Positions 15,477 to 25,113 are shown, numbered from the stretch's first letter. The stretch: 64,000 nt of DNA from Sporosarcina luteola (GCF_023715535.1 NZ_JAMBOI010000007.1:36779-100778); one strand, 5' to 3'. Program-made: numbers and translations. Notes: generated from the sequence alone by a model not told the origin.

Positions 15477-16325
15477 TTAATCACGATTAAATTTTAGTTC
15501 TACTAGTGCCTGCTTCAAGGTTCCTTTTGTCATTTGATCACTAAAGTCCAATCCAAGACTTACAGCAGTCTGGGCAACTTCCGGCCTCACTCCTGTTATG
15601 ATCGTTTGAACTCCCAGCAATTTTAGGGTAGAGCTCAAATTAAAGATATGTTGTGCCACCATTGTATCGACAATAGCTACCCCGGATAAGTCGAGTATTA
15701 AGTAAGATATCTTTAATCTTCCTACTTCCTTCGTCGTATTATCCATCAACATTAATGCCCGTTCAGTATCGATATCTCCGATTAATGGCAGTATGGCGAT
15801 ATCATCAGAAATTGAAACAATAGGTACAGACAATTCAATAAATGCTCTTTTAGCATTATCGAGGTTAACTGTGTAGAAGTTTACAAAGGTTAAGCTAAAA
15901 CAGTAAACAGCATGATCAAGCAATGGATCGATGATCTTACATGTTGCTAACAATGATTTTACCGACATGTCATGGGTTATTACCGTGTTTTCAATTACTT
16001 CATGGATAAAGGTTCGATAAAGTGATGTATCTTTCAAGGCTTCATCTAATGGTACTCCAAGTTTATATACATACTCTGAAGTTTCCTTCGCCCATTTTTC
16101 TATTTGATCATAGGCCGTTTCTCTCTTTTCTGGTTTGGCCAAAAATTCTCCAAAGAGACCTATAAAGTTAGCTCTCATCCTTATTATTTCGTCTTCAATT
16201 TGTGAAGGGATTAATTGTCTTTGATCATCCGGAATCTCTGATAGCCTTAACTCATGAATTTTACGTGCTATATTAATTTTTTCTTCTACTAAAGTTCTCC
16301 CAAGTAACCCCATTTCGTTTATCAT
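15477..16325 (-). CDS. RsbR-type stressosome protein
   Basis: A 282-residue RsbR paralog: N-terminal helical globin-like sensor half (1-150) and C-terminal STAS domain (about 165-278). The two phospho-threonine positions known from RsbRA are both kept: GDIDTERA (T187) and IVDTMVA (T221). Such proteins form the stressosome with RsbS and RsbT and start the sigma-B cascade. It is transcribed away from a second paralog at 16525. What it senses is not known. Confidence 0.85.
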   Translation of the reverse strand: MINEMGLLGRTLVEEKINIARKIHELRLSEIPDDQRQLIPSQIEDEIIRMRANFIGLFGEFLAKPEKRETAYDQIEKWAKETSEYVYKLGVPLDEALKDTSLYRTFIHEVIENTVITHDMSVKSLLATCKIIDPLLDHAVYCFSLTFVNFYTVNLDNAKRAFIELSVPIVSISDDIAILPLIGDIDTERALMLMDNTTKEVGRLKISYLILDLSGVAIVDTMVAQHIFNLSSTLKLLGVQTIITGVRPEVAQTAVSLGLDFSDQMTKGTLKQALVELKFNRD

Positions 16326-16524
16326 TAGCTCATTCCCCCTTTATAGAAAAATATATTTTATTTACCATTTTATTGTAATGCATACACTAGATTTCTGCAA
16401 ACCAACAATTAATAATGTAAAGGACTCATAGTAATATTCCGAAAAATGAAAAATGTGGTAAAATCAATTAAGAGCAGCAAACGATTATACTCTTCAACAT
16501 TGAGGGGTGCAGGAGGAATAGAAA

Positions 16525-17358
16525 ATGTCGGAAACAAGGAAACTCTATCATTTCTTACTGAGCAAGGCAGAACAAATGACGGAAGAATGGTACGACAAGC
16601 TAGATAAAAGTGATCCGTCAGGCGTGTATTCTTCTACCGATCCTTTGGAGATTGAGAAATTGAAAGGGCAGAATTTTGCGTTCCACGAAAATGCTTTCAG
16701 AATATTAATCGAAGAAGAATCTGAAGTGATGAATCGGATGGAAAGCTGGATATTAGAGACGACGAGCGATCCTCAACTTATCAGTACACCTATTGAATTT
16801 ATTATAAGAGAGTTTATGAGAACCCGGGATGTGTATTTTGGCTTCATTAAAGAGTTTGTGGATGAGAATAAAGAGTCGATGACCATTGAATCCACTTTGC
16901 ATTATTATGAACTGATCATTAAAATAACCGATCAGGCGATTGTTTGGTATACACATGAAAGAAACAGGCATTTAAGAGAAAAACTGCGAATCCAAAAAGA
17001 TGTGATAAATGAGTTAAGCGCCCCAGTCATTGCGTTGAGTGATCAAACAGCGTTGCTTCCGATTGTTGGAGAGCTGGATGCTGATCGGGCACGAATACTA
17101 CTAGAGAACACATTAGAACAATGTGTGGCTAAAGGGATCAGCAGCCTCTATATAGATTTGTCAGGCGTGGGACTGATGGATACGATGGTTGCGCAACAGC
17201 TTTTCGGTCTAATACAGTCTTTAGAGTTGATAGGTGTCGGAACAACGTTATCCGGTATCAGACCGGAAATTGCCCTGACGGCGATTCAGTTAGGGATCTC
17301 TTTCGATAATGTACGGATCACTTCAAAGCTCGCACAAGCAATCCAACAAGGATCATAA
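16525..17358 (+). CDS. RsbR-type stressosome protein, paralog
   Basis: A 277-residue RsbR paralog with helical N-terminal half and STAS domain (about 162-275). The second phospho-threonine is present (LMDTMVAQ, T220), but the first is replaced by alanine (GELDADRA, A186), so it can be phosphorylated at one canonical site only. AGGAGGAATAG precedes the ATG. Divergent from the other RsbR with a 199-base shared promoter region; no clear sigma-B promoter was seen there. Confidence 0.85.
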   Translation: MSETRKLYHFLLSKAEQMTEEWYDKLDKSDPSGVYSSTDPLEIEKLKGQNFAFHENAFRILIEEESEVMNRMESWILETTSDPQLISTPIEFIIREFMRTRDVYFGFIKEFVDENKESMTIESTLHYYELIIKITDQAIVWYTHERNRHLREKLRIQKDVINELSAPVIALSDQTALLPIVGELDADRARILLENTLEQCVAKGISSLYIDLSGVGLMDTMVAQQLFGLIQSLELIGVGTTLSGIRPEIALTAIQLGISFDNVRITSKLAQAIQQGS

Positions 17359-17376
17359 GTGAATGATAGTAAACAA

Positions 17377-17414
17377 GAAAACCACTCCCAGCCGTTGCTC
17401 AAGAGTGGTTTCTC
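17377..17414. repeat. Hairpin repeat B, copy 2
   Basis: GAAAACCACTC pairs with GAGTGGTTTCTC; serves as terminator of the RsbR gene at 16525. Confidence 0.75.
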
Positions 17415-17507
17415 ATACCTCACCAAAAAAACGGCGTGAAGTTCAGCTTCGCAGATATGCAGTAAGAGAGACAAACCGCAGAGACAGATGGAAGAGGGGG
17501 GATTCCG

Positions 17508-19457
17508 ATTCGTAAAGTAGGGAGCAGTTTGGTTTCGTTCATTTTTATTACATCAATCGTCTTTTTTATGCCTATTCTTAAAGGAAGCGCAGATACACCC
17601 GGAGATTCCATCACAATCCTTTTCACGCATGACATGCACGACAATCTTCTTCCTTATGAAGTTGAGAGGGAACAAGGGAAAATGACCGTCGGCGGGTATG
17701 CCCGATTATCCAGCGCCATTCGGGAACAGAGGAGTAAAGATCCGGATGCGATTGTAGTGGATGCCGGTGATTTCTCGATGGGGACGCTGTTTCAAACTAA
17801 TTTCACTTCACACGGACCCAGCTTGACCATGCTTGGCAAGATGGGATATGACGCGACCACATTTGGGAATCATGAATTTGACTTCCGTGCGGACGGCCTT
17901 GCGGAAAGCTTGCTCGCTGCGAAAGAAAGCGGCGTGCGGCTACCCAGCATTGTTATGTCCAATATGGAATTCCCGAAAGATGAAGATGGAAAGATAGCTG
18001 CCGACGTACAGTCTTTAAAAGAAGCGATGGATGCATACGGCGTAAAGGATTATATCGTCCTCGAACGTAAAGGGGTCAAGATCGGCATCTTGGGACTGAT
18101 GGGAGAAGAAGCCGCCGGAAATGCCCCGATGTCTGGTGTGACTTTTCGTGACGCAGTAGAGAGCGCCAAGTCAACGGTCGCTGCATTGAAGGAAAAAGAG
18201 GGTGTCGACCTTGTGATTGCACTCTCCCATTCGGGGACAGCGACTGACCCGTCCAAATCGGAAGATGAACGACTGGCCAAGAGCGTGTCGGGTATTGATG
18301 TCATTATTAGTGGGCATAGCCATACGACACTCATGGAGCCGATCCTTGTGGGGGATACAGTTATCGTGTCGGCGGGCGAGTATGGAGAGAATTTAGGCAT
18401 CCTCAACATTTCTCAGGACAGCAATGGTAACTGGGCAGTCAATCAGTACCAATTGCGGAAGATCGATGAATCGCTTCCTTCAGATCCAGTGATTGCCGAA
18501 ACAATCGAGGACTATAAACAGACGATCCAGGAAGAGTACCTCAACCGCTTCGGCATGGAATTTGATGAAGTGCTCGCTGTATCACCTTTCGATTTCACCC
18601 CGTTTACAGAGCTCGGGGTTGAACAAAGAGAAGAGCCAATCGGCAATTTGATTGGTGACGCATTTATTCACACGATCCGGGAATTGGAAGGAAGCGCTTA
18701 TGAGCCGATCGCTGCAGCGGTTGTGCCGTACGGGAATATCAGGGATTCATTCAGCAAGGGAACAATTACGGTTGCAGACGTTTTTAAGGTGTATTCATTA
18801 GGCGTCGGATTCGACGGCAGTTCCGGCTATCCACTGTTGGATATCTATTTAACGGGGAAGGAATTGAAAACCGTTGCGGAAGTCGATGCATCAATCACGC
18901 CGATTATGAATGAAGTCCAATTGTATATTGCTGGTTTAAGTTATACGTTTAATACAAACCGCTTCCTATTCAACAAAGTGACAGACATTCAATTGCAGTC
19001 TTTTGATGGCACAAAGGAAGAAATCGATGACGAAAAGCTCTACCGTGTCGTGGGCGGCTTATATTCCGTTCAAATGTTGCCCTATGTAAATGAAAAGTCA
19101 TTCGGCCTTCTCTCGGTTGTCCCGAAGAATGAAGACGGCAGCCCCGTAACGAATTTTGAAGAACGGATCATTTACATGAATGATCAACAGGAAATGAAAG
19201 AATGGTATGCGATTGCGAATTACTTCAAATCCTTCGAGAAAATGGACGATGTCGCACAAGTACCTGCTTATTATGAACATGCAAAAGACAGGAAAATCGT
19301 CGAACACGATGCAAATATCTTAACGGTCCTTACAAAGCCGAATGGTATTATCTTAACCGCGTACGCCGTTTTGCTCACTTTTGTCGGCCTGCTTGCACTA
19401 CTGATTGCCGTCTTACTGAAAAAGAGGAAACGTAAATTGGGGAAATTGCCTATGTGA
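17508..19457 (+). CDS. Secreted, membrane-anchored 5'-nucleotidase/metallophosphoesterase
   Basis: About 649 residues. Signal peptide, calcineurin-like phosphoesterase domain with FTHDMHDN, VVDAGDF, GNHEFDF, LSHSG and ISGHSH metal motifs, then the 5'-nucleotidase C-terminal domain (IGNLIGDAF...VPYGNIRDSF), and a C-terminal span (IILTAYAVLLTFVGLLALLI) with a basic tail. It should dephosphorylate nucleotides outside the cell. No LPXTG motif. Start: GAGGGGGG six bases before ATT at 17508 gives a signal peptide with Arg-Lys; TTG at 17529 would lack positive charge and has only AGGGAG four bases upstream. Confidence 0.8.
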   Translation: MRKVGSSLVSFIFITSIVFFMPILKGSADTPGDSITILFTHDMHDNLLPYEVEREQGKMTVGGYARLSSAIREQRSKDPDAIVVDAGDFSMGTLFQTNFTSHGPSLTMLGKMGYDATTFGNHEFDFRADGLAESLLAAKESGVRLPSIVMSNMEFPKDEDGKIAADVQSLKEAMDAYGVKDYIVLERKGVKIGILGLMGEEAAGNAPMSGVTFRDAVESAKSTVAALKEKEGVDLVIALSHSGTATDPSKSEDERLAKSVSGIDVIISGHSHTTLMEPILVGDTVIVSAGEYGENLGILNISQDSNGNWAVNQYQLRKIDESLPSDPVIAETIEDYKQTIQEEYLNRFGMEFDEVLAVSPFDFTPFTELGVEQREEPIGNLIGDAFIHTIRELEGSAYEPIAAAVVPYGNIRDSFSKGTITVADVFKVYSLGVGFDGSSGYPLLDIYLTGKELKTVAEVDASITPIMNEVQLYIAGLSYTFNTNRFLFNKVTDIQLQSFDGTKEEIDDEKLYRVVGGLYSVQMLPYVNEKSFGLLSVVPKNEDGSPVTNFEERIIYMNDQQEMKEWYAIANYFKSFEKMDDVAQVPAYYEHAKDRKIVEHDANILTVLTKPNGIILTAYAVLLTFVGLLALLIAVLLKKRKRKLGKLPM

Positions 19458-19492
19458 AAAATACGTTGAAAAAAGAAGAAGCTTGATAGATC

Positions 19493-19520
19493 TAACGGGT
19501 TCGGTTGATGGGGAGAAAAC
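19493..19520 (+). repeat. 27-28-bp dispersed repeat E, copy 1
   Basis: TAACGGGTTCGGTTGATGGG then GAGAAAAC. Identical at 23192-23219 and, on the other strand with one change, at 25910-25936. Not palindromic. The rest of 19458-19800 holds only an AT-rich promoter-like region. Confidence 0.7.
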
Positions 19521-19800
19521 CTATTTTTGTGGTAATTTATGTGCCTCTGCTAATTGCGCTGCTAATAAGATTGTTGATTGGGGGTTGAGAAAATTTGTTG
19601 GAAATAACTCAAGACGTTTAAGGGAGTACAAGATTTTGTGCTAAAATAGAGCAATGGGAAGACGGATTATTCAGCAAACTGGCCATTTGGATAATTATGT
19701 TATCATGAAAAGAGATATTGCAATTGTAATTTGTTTAAAGGAACAATTTTATTTTTTAAAAGAAAGAATATTAAAGTAAAAGAATTGGAGGATGAATGGA

Positions 19801-19971
19801 ATGGCTAGCAAATGTTATGATTGTGGGAACACAAACGAGGAAGAGATTGAGTATAAGACGGTAACTACTAACGAAGGTGACGGGAACGAAAAAAAGATAA
19901 AACTTTGGTTATGCGTAGATAACGATGATTGTGATATGAGAGTGTCTAACAAGTACCGCGCTAATAAGTAA
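19801..19971 (+). CDS. Small zinc-ribbon-like protein
   Basis: A 56-residue protein with CYDC near the N-terminus and a second pair LCVDNDDC near residue 46, the arrangement of a small zinc ribbon. GGAGG lies nine bases before the ATG. No other domain fits in; it could be a regulatory or nucleic-acid-binding protein. The family is not firmly recognised. It stands alone, with nothing coding in the next 390 bases apart from the ArsR gene. Confidence 0.6.
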   Translation: MASKCYDCGNTNEEEIEYKTVTTNEGDGNEKKIKLWLCVDNDDCDMRVSNKYRANK

Positions 19972-20185
19972 AGAAGGGCAATTCGAGCAATACCAAAGTG
20001 GAAGAAGTGTAATTTTAATTTGTGAGTCATTCTATTGCAGAAACCTGACGGCAGATGGTTGGATTATTTTCGCATCTGGTCAATTCGGCTATATAAAATA
20101 ATTTACCTTCTTTCAGATGATGGGTGCTTGTCTTCAATAGCACTGACTTAGTTGATTGGAGCGGAAATCAACGGGTTACAAGTTA

Positions 20186-20265
20186 TACGATTATCGGGCG
20201 CGTTTATTTAAGAACGTGCCTTTTTCGTGAATGGGGCCATATTGTTGAAGAAAGAGATTCAACAA
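20186..20265. repeat. Intergenic hairpin region
   Basis: GGGCGCGTTTATTTAAGAACGTGCCTTTTT could act as a weak terminator, and TTGTTGAA (20242-20249) pairs perfectly with TTCAACAA (20258-20265). The sequence looks like non-coding dispersed repeat material; no gene is seen between 19972 and 20361. Confidence 0.35.
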
Positions 20266-20361
20266 TGGAATTGCTATCCTTTGACTTCATACTCATTTCA
20301 AGATACGCTATTTTAGTATTCACTGAAATAGAAAATAGCAGTTGAGAGGAAGTAGTGTACA

Positions 20362-20628
20362 GTGACTGAGGATTTCAAAGTAAATCTTTACAAAGCGCTC
20401 GGTGAAACGACACGATTAAAAATTGTAGAAATTCTTGTGAAACATCCCGAGTTGTCTTGTCAAGAAATTGTCGATCAATTAAACATTGCCGCCAACTCTA
20501 CATTGACTTATCATTTAAAACCTCTACTTGATTGTGGATTGCTATCCGTTCGCCGTGAAGGAACTTTTCGGTACTATAGGTTAGAACGCCCAATCCTCGA
20601 GCAGTACGCCCCCGCTTTACTATTATAA
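20362..20628 (+). CDS. ArsR-family winged-helix regulator
   Basis: An 88-residue winged-helix protein: LGETTRLKIVEILVKHPELSCQEIVDQLNIAANSTLTYHLKPLLDCGLL. It is the ArsR/SmtB type but shorter than most, without an obvious metal-binding cysteine cluster (two cysteines only). GTG start at 20362 behind GAGAGGAAG. It may control the monooxygenase and dehydrogenase genes that follow 400 bases later; that link is only positional. Confidence 0.8.
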   Translation: MTEDFKVNLYKALGETTRLKIVEILVKHPELSCQEIVDQLNIAANSTLTYHLKPLLDCGLLSVRREGTFRYYRLERPILEQYAPALLL

Positions 20629-21044
20629 ATAAAGCGGAATATTTATCTTCTCTATTTCAGGATTTATTGAAATACATAACTGCACTTAGGCCTTGGAGAA
20701 GTACTTTCTAGGCACATTAATAAAAAAGTTACTCAATGTCCACATTGCTCTCAAGGGGTACTCCCATACTATACGTCATCTATGTGGCGATATTTACTAT
20801 ATATTTCAGTACTTATAGAAATACCGAAGCAAGGAAAGTTTAGATGACTAAAAGTAATGAAGGAAGCGTGTGTGGGACAAAAGCAATGCTGAAAGAGCAG
20901 GTGATTATTTCCGTCATGGGGGAACACTAGGCAAGATTAGCCGAATTGAAAACAGCTTACCTATGCGTAGTAAAGCCCCCCCTACACACTTCAAAATAAA
21001 TCTTAAACAAGTTTCGATTATTGAAAGGACAGGCTAGAAATCAC
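20629..21044. other. Intergenic region, no gene recognised
   Basis: No coding frame with a ribosome site and no strong hairpin. Short translated pieces suggest possible gene decay, but I cannot support a specific parent. Confidence 0.4.
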
Positions 21045-21989
21045 ATGAATAAATTTGAAAAACATAATGGATATTCGAGAACATTTCAAGAAAACAAACT
21101 GACTTTAGGTTTGACTTTTCCCCTTGAAGCCTATCAGGGCAACGTTCCGAAAATGTACTTGGACCAGCAAATAAACCTGGCCAAAGTTGCTGAAAAGGGG
21201 AATTTTGCTTCTCTATTTGCGCGTGATGTTCCATTAAATGATCCTTCATTCGGAGATGCAGGACAAATGTATGATCCATGGGTATTCCTTAGTTATATCG
21301 CAGCGCATACAAAGGAGATCGCCCTAGGAACAGCGAGCGCAATTACATCGTTTCAACATCCGTTAAACCTTGCTAAATCAGCGGCTTCCATGGATCGAAT
21401 TTCAGGTGAAAGGCTTTTACTTGGCCTTGCAACTGGGGATCGTCCGATTGAATTCACAGCTTTTGATGTAGATCGGGAAAAAAGAGCTGAATTGTTTAGG
21501 GAGGCTTTGTATGTGATGAGGGAAGCTTGGGCAAAGTCATTTCCGTCGATTCAGACAGACGGAGTAAATCTGACAGGAACAACAGACATTCTGCCCAAAC
21601 CAGTTGTGGGTGATATTCCCACATTTGTAACAGGTTTTTCCGGGCAATCGCTGGAATGGATTGCGGAAAACAGCGATGGATGGCTTAGTTATCCACGTAA
21701 CCCGGCGCAACAACAGAAACTTATTCATGAGTTTCGGACATTAACTGATCGATTTAAACCGTTTGCCCAATCGCTATATGTTGATTTAACTGAAGATCCG
21801 AATGAGGGACCAACGCCTATTCACTTAGGATTCAAGAGCGGTCATAAATTCTTAATTGACTATCTGAATTCCTTGCAAGAAGCCGGAGTGAACCACGTGA
21901 TAATCAATACCAAATTTGTTCATCGCCCTGTGGAAGAGGTCATACGAGAATTAGCGGAAGAAGTCGTCCCTTATTTTCCCGCGCTGTAA
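21045..21989 (+). CDS. Luciferase-like (LLM) flavin oxidoreductase, BA3436-type
   Basis: A 314-residue LLM-class flavin-dependent enzyme. Features: TLGLTFPLEAYQG start, AKVAEKGNFASLFARDVPL, GTASAITSFQHPLNLAKSAA, and SGERLLLGLATGD, which are typical of the BA3436 subgroup. It should use reduced FMN supplied by a partner to oxidise a small substrate; the substrate is unknown. ATG 21045 preferred; a TTG at 21021 would add eight residues. Followed 140 bases later by an alcohol dehydrogenase-like gene. Confidence 0.8.
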   Translation: MNKFEKHNGYSRTFQENKLTLGLTFPLEAYQGNVPKMYLDQQINLAKVAEKGNFASLFARDVPLNDPSFGDAGQMYDPWVFLSYIAAHTKEIALGTASAITSFQHPLNLAKSAASMDRISGERLLLGLATGDRPIEFTAFDVDREKRAELFREALYVMREAWAKSFPSIQTDGVNLTGTTDILPKPVVGDIPTFVTGFSGQSLEWIAENSDGWLSYPRNPAQQQKLIHEFRTLTDRFKPFAQSLYVDLTEDPNEGPTPIHLGFKSGHKFLIDYLNSLQEAGVNHVIINTKFVHRPVEEVIRELAEEVVPYFPAL

Positions 21990-22128
21990 CAGTTGTAACG
22001 CCTAAAAAAGGGTTCGTCCAAGGGGTGCGGATTAGAAGTTCTTAACGAGATAGTAAAAAACTCAATTTCAGGAAGACTTTTAAAAATGGAAATGAACATC
22101 TAAACATACTATACGAGGAGGATGAATG

Positions 22129-23127
22129 ATGAAAGCTGTTGGATTACATCATAAAGAACATTTTCAAGATTTAACTATAGAGAGGCCGGTACCAAAAGGC
22201 AGGGATTTGCTTGTAGAAATAAAGGCAGTTTCCATGAATCCGGTGGATACGAAGGTCCGGGCTTCAACAGATCCCGCTGATGGACCAAAAGTTTTTGGAT
22301 ATGATGCGAGTGGTGTTGTTATTGAAACCGGCGGGGAGTGTAAACTGTTTAAACCGGGTGACGAAGTTTACTATGCCGGAGATATTACACGTCCAGGAAC
22401 GAATAGCCAGTATCATCTTGTAGACGAACGCATTGTTGGTCATAAGCCCAAAAAGTTGAGTTATGCGGAAGCGGCGGCTATGCCGTTGACGGGCCTAACT
22501 GCTTGGGAAGGACTTTTTGAGCGGCTCATGATCGACATGGGGGATCAAGGAAATACGGAGCGTTCGATTTTAATTATCGGTGGTGCAGGTGGAGTTGAAT
22601 CAATTGCCATTCAGCTTGCAAAATTAGCTGGCCTTAACGTCATCGCAACGGCCTCACGAGAAGAAACGGAGCGTTGGTGTCGAGATCTGGGGGCAGATAT
22701 GATTCTAAATCACCGTCACCCATTAAAACCACAACTCGTAGAGCAAGGATTGAATGACGTTGACTATATTTTTAATACCAGCAGTACGGAAGAGCATTGG
22801 GAAAACATGGTGGAATGCATTGCCCCTCAAGGTAAAATCTGTGCGATTGTAGAAATGAAAGGCTCTCTCCCCCTAGACGATTTACAAGCAAAGAGTGCAA
22901 CATTTGTATGGGAATTTATGTTTACCAGATCAAGTTTCCAGACAAAAGATATGGTTAGACAACATCAACTCCTTAACCATATGGCGTATTTGTTAGACGG
23001 CGGTCAGCTTCGAACAACGTTAACGGAAACCTACGAGCCGATTAATGCCAAGACGATCCAGCAAGCACATGAAAAACTTGAAAGCGGCACAATGATTGGT
23101 AAACTCGTAGTAGAAAATTTTGAGTGA
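22129..23127 (+). CDS. Zinc-type alcohol dehydrogenase-like / quinone oxidoreductase
   Basis: A 332-residue medium-chain dehydrogenase/reductase with GroES-like N-terminal domain (VSMNPVDTKVR, FGYDASGVV) and Rossmann domain (IIGGAGGVESIAIQLAKL). Catalytic zinc cysteines are not apparent, so quinone-oxidoreductase-like chemistry with NADPH is likely. GGAGGATGA precedes ATG 22129 (ATG 22126 is adjacent). Probably functions with the flavin oxidoreductase upstream, but that is inferred from adjacency. Confidence 0.8.
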   Translation: MKAVGLHHKEHFQDLTIERPVPKGRDLLVEIKAVSMNPVDTKVRASTDPADGPKVFGYDASGVVIETGGECKLFKPGDEVYYAGDITRPGTNSQYHLVDERIVGHKPKKLSYAEAAAMPLTGLTAWEGLFERLMIDMGDQGNTERSILIIGGAGGVESIAIQLAKLAGLNVIATASREETERWCRDLGADMILNHRHPLKPQLVEQGLNDVDYIFNTSSTEEHWENMVECIAPQGKICAIVEMKGSLPLDDLQAKSATFVWEFMFTRSSFQTKDMVRQHQLLNHMAYLLDGGQLRTTLTETYEPINAKTIQQAHEKLESGTMIGKLVVENFE

Positions 23128-23191
23128 AGTAAGCGAAAGGCGCGATTGTTGAACAAATGATAGGACAATAAAAAATGCCCAGGTAATATGC

Positions 23192-23219
23192 TAACGGGTT
23201 CGGTTGATGGGGAGAAAAC
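23192..23219 (+). repeat. Dispersed repeat E, copy 2
   Basis: Identical over 28 bases to 19493-19520; lies just after the dehydrogenase gene. Confidence 0.7.
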
Positions 23220-23238
23220 AGCAAATAACACAGCATTT

Positions 23239-23277
23239 GGGGACACAATTCACATATGAATAGGTGTCCCCTTTTTT
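23239..23277 (+). terminator. Rho-independent terminator
   Basis: GGGGACAC (23239-23246) pairs with GTGTCCCC (23264-23271), then TTTTTT. Ends the dehydrogenase transcript. Confidence 0.85.
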
Positions 23278-23669
23278 GTTGTTATATCAACATTTAAACG
23301 CTTTACACGGACAAATTAGCACCCCAATTGACACCTGAATTAACAACACCGCATAAATTTATGTGGTGTTGCTAATTGGCGTGCTAAAGTGAAGTTCATT
23401 ACACCTAAAAACCACAATGCGGAAACGGTAGATTGGCTCATCTCGGAGCGTGCAAGAAGTATCGTCTCAACGATTGGGGATAGCGGATAAAAAATTCGAC
23501 TTGGAAGATATTCTTTACCTTAGGTAGTTAAATTAGTGCGAAAGGAAAAACAAGCTCCTTATATCCGAATATTTAGAGGACTATCGGAGTTTTATGTTAA
23601 ACTATTAATAGTCAGAATGGTCAATCATGGGGTCGTGTAATCTTTGTCTAATGATAATAGGAGGTTATC
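23278..23669. other. Intergenic region with a palindrome
   Basis: AACACCGCATAAATTTATG and GTGGTGTT form a near-perfect palindrome around 23347-23372. A frame near 23390-23490 ends VDWLISERARSIVSTIGDSG and may be a gene relic. Nothing intact is seen. Confidence 0.35.
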
Positions 23670-24188
23670 ATGAAAAAAATTATTGTAGGGTTATTATTAA
23701 CGGCAATGTTAGCGGGATGTTCAGAGGAAACAAAAGTTGTTGAGGAAAAATGGGATGTTAGCCCAACTTTTGAAATACCAGTTACTTTCGGCGATGGCTC
23801 CAAAGGCGAGTATATTTTGATCGGAGAGAAAGAAAAATTGGGTTTTTTAATTGGTTCTGGAAAAGAGGGAGAAGCTGAAGCTCAACCAATTATTGCAGAA
23901 AAGGCTGCGAAATATATGTGGCATTTTTGGGGAGAAAAAGAAGATTTCAATGGAAAGTTAAAAGTTGTCGGCATTAACGAAAAAGGAGAAGAACATAAAG
24001 TCCTTATTAAAAATGCGAATAACGAAAAAGTTTGGGAGTATCCAGAAGTTGGAGTAAGTCCTAACAATGGAGCTGATACACATGTTCCATCAAATATGGA
24101 ATTTCCAACACCAGGACTATGGAAATTAAAAGTTTATATTGGAGATAAATTATTCGGTGAAATCGTTGTAAATGTATTAGAGAGTTAA
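23670..24188 (+). CDS. Lipoprotein, DUF4871-like
   Basis: A 172-residue lipoprotein: short signal peptide and lipobox MLAGC (Cys 17), then an Ig-like beta domain (KAAKYMWHFWGEKEDFNGKLKVVG; FPTPGLWKLKVYIGDKLFGEIVVNV). It resembles Bacillus lipoproteins of the YhfM/DUF4871 kind. AGGAGG six bases before the ATG. It lies next to IS relics and a further lipoprotein gene, so the area is a small accessory patch. Confidence 0.75.
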   Translation: MKKIIVGLLLTAMLAGCSEETKVVEEKWDVSPTFEIPVTFGDGSKGEYILIGEKEKLGFLIGSGKEGEAEAQPIIAEKAAKYMWHFWGEKEDFNGKLKVVGINEKGEEHKVLIKNANNEKVWEYPEVGVSPNNGADTHVPSNMEFPTPGLWKLKVYIGDKLFGEIVVNVLES

Positions 24189-24280
24189 CCTAATTTTCTA
24201 CTTCACAATAGGCGCTATCAACTATATAATCTTTTGCTGTACGAAAGGATGCCTTTACATCAAAAAACGCTCAGAAAAAT

Positions 24281-24376
24281 TGATGTGACCCCTAAAAGTT
24301 AGAGTTTTATATTACGCAGCTAGTTGGCTGGTGTGAAGGCGGTATTGAACCGGACTCATGCCAGCCAGTTCTTGCC
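24281..24376 (-). mobile_element. End fragment of an IS3-family element
   Basis: On the minus strand the frame reads LAGMSPVQYRLHTSQLAA then stop, the C-terminus of IS3/IS150-type OrfB transposases, followed by CTCTAACTTTTAGGGGTCAC, which looks like the terminal inverted repeat. Only this end is left; it abuts an IS110 fragment. Confidence 0.7.
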
Positions 24377-24991
24377 CTACGAGGATATATCAGTCCACAT
24401 CAACGGCTGATGATAAAAACCATTCTAAATCATATTGACTTTCTTAGTGACCAGATTGAATTGTTAAATCTAGAGGTAGCTGCGAGATTATCCTCTCACC
24501 AAGAAGATATTGAACGGTTGGATTCTATTCCAGGCATCGCCACTCGTATGGCTGAACAAATCCTCGCTGAAGTCGGAACTGATGTAGGGAAGCAATTCCC
24601 GAGCTCTGCCCATCTATGTTCCTGGGCAGGATTAGTACCTGGCCATAATGAAAGTGCTGGCAAAAGGAAATCGTCAACTATGAAAAAAGGGAACAAATAT
24701 CTAAAGTCAGCTTTAATAGAAGCCGCTCATTCAATCAGAGGATCAAAAACCTATCTCGGAGCCATGTATAGGCGTACAGCATCACGGAAAGGTAAGAAGC
24801 GAGCAGGCATTTCAGTCGCCCACGCCATATTAAGAATCGCCTATTATCTCTTAACACGCAAAGAAATGTATGTAGATTTGGGCGAAGATTATTTCGATAA
24901 ACAAAAACAGCAATCCATTGTACGATATTCTGTTCGAAGGCTCGAAAACTTAGGTTACCGCGTTACAATTACTGAACCAGAAGCCTCTTGA
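24377..24991 (+). pseudogene. Truncated IS110-family transposase
   Basis: About 204 codons of the C-terminal (transposase_20) half: RLDSIPGIATRMAEQILAEV, FPSSAHLCSWAGLVPGHNES and AISVAHAILRIAYYLL. The N-terminal DEDD catalytic domain (about 200 residues) is missing. In-frame similarity runs upstream of the first ATG (24410) to about 24377, where the IS3 fragment begins, so an insertion or deletion joined the two. Confidence 0.75.
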
Positions 24992-25113
24992 TCTAACAAA
25001 TAATTCGATCCAAACCTAGGCGCTGCATTTTTTTAAAAAACCTGAGCTGCGTCTTCTTTAGTTTTGCTTTTTTTAGCGAAGTTGAGAGTTTAATTTTCAT
25101 GGGAGTTGAAGAA

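Noticed and set aside
20124..20345. 73-codon plus-strand ORF
   Set aside because: Runs through hairpin repeats that look like dispersed non-coding material; no ribosome site.
23390..23490. Frame ending VDWLISERARSIVSTIGDSG
   Set aside because: Protein-like, but too short and without start or recognised family to call more than a possible relic.
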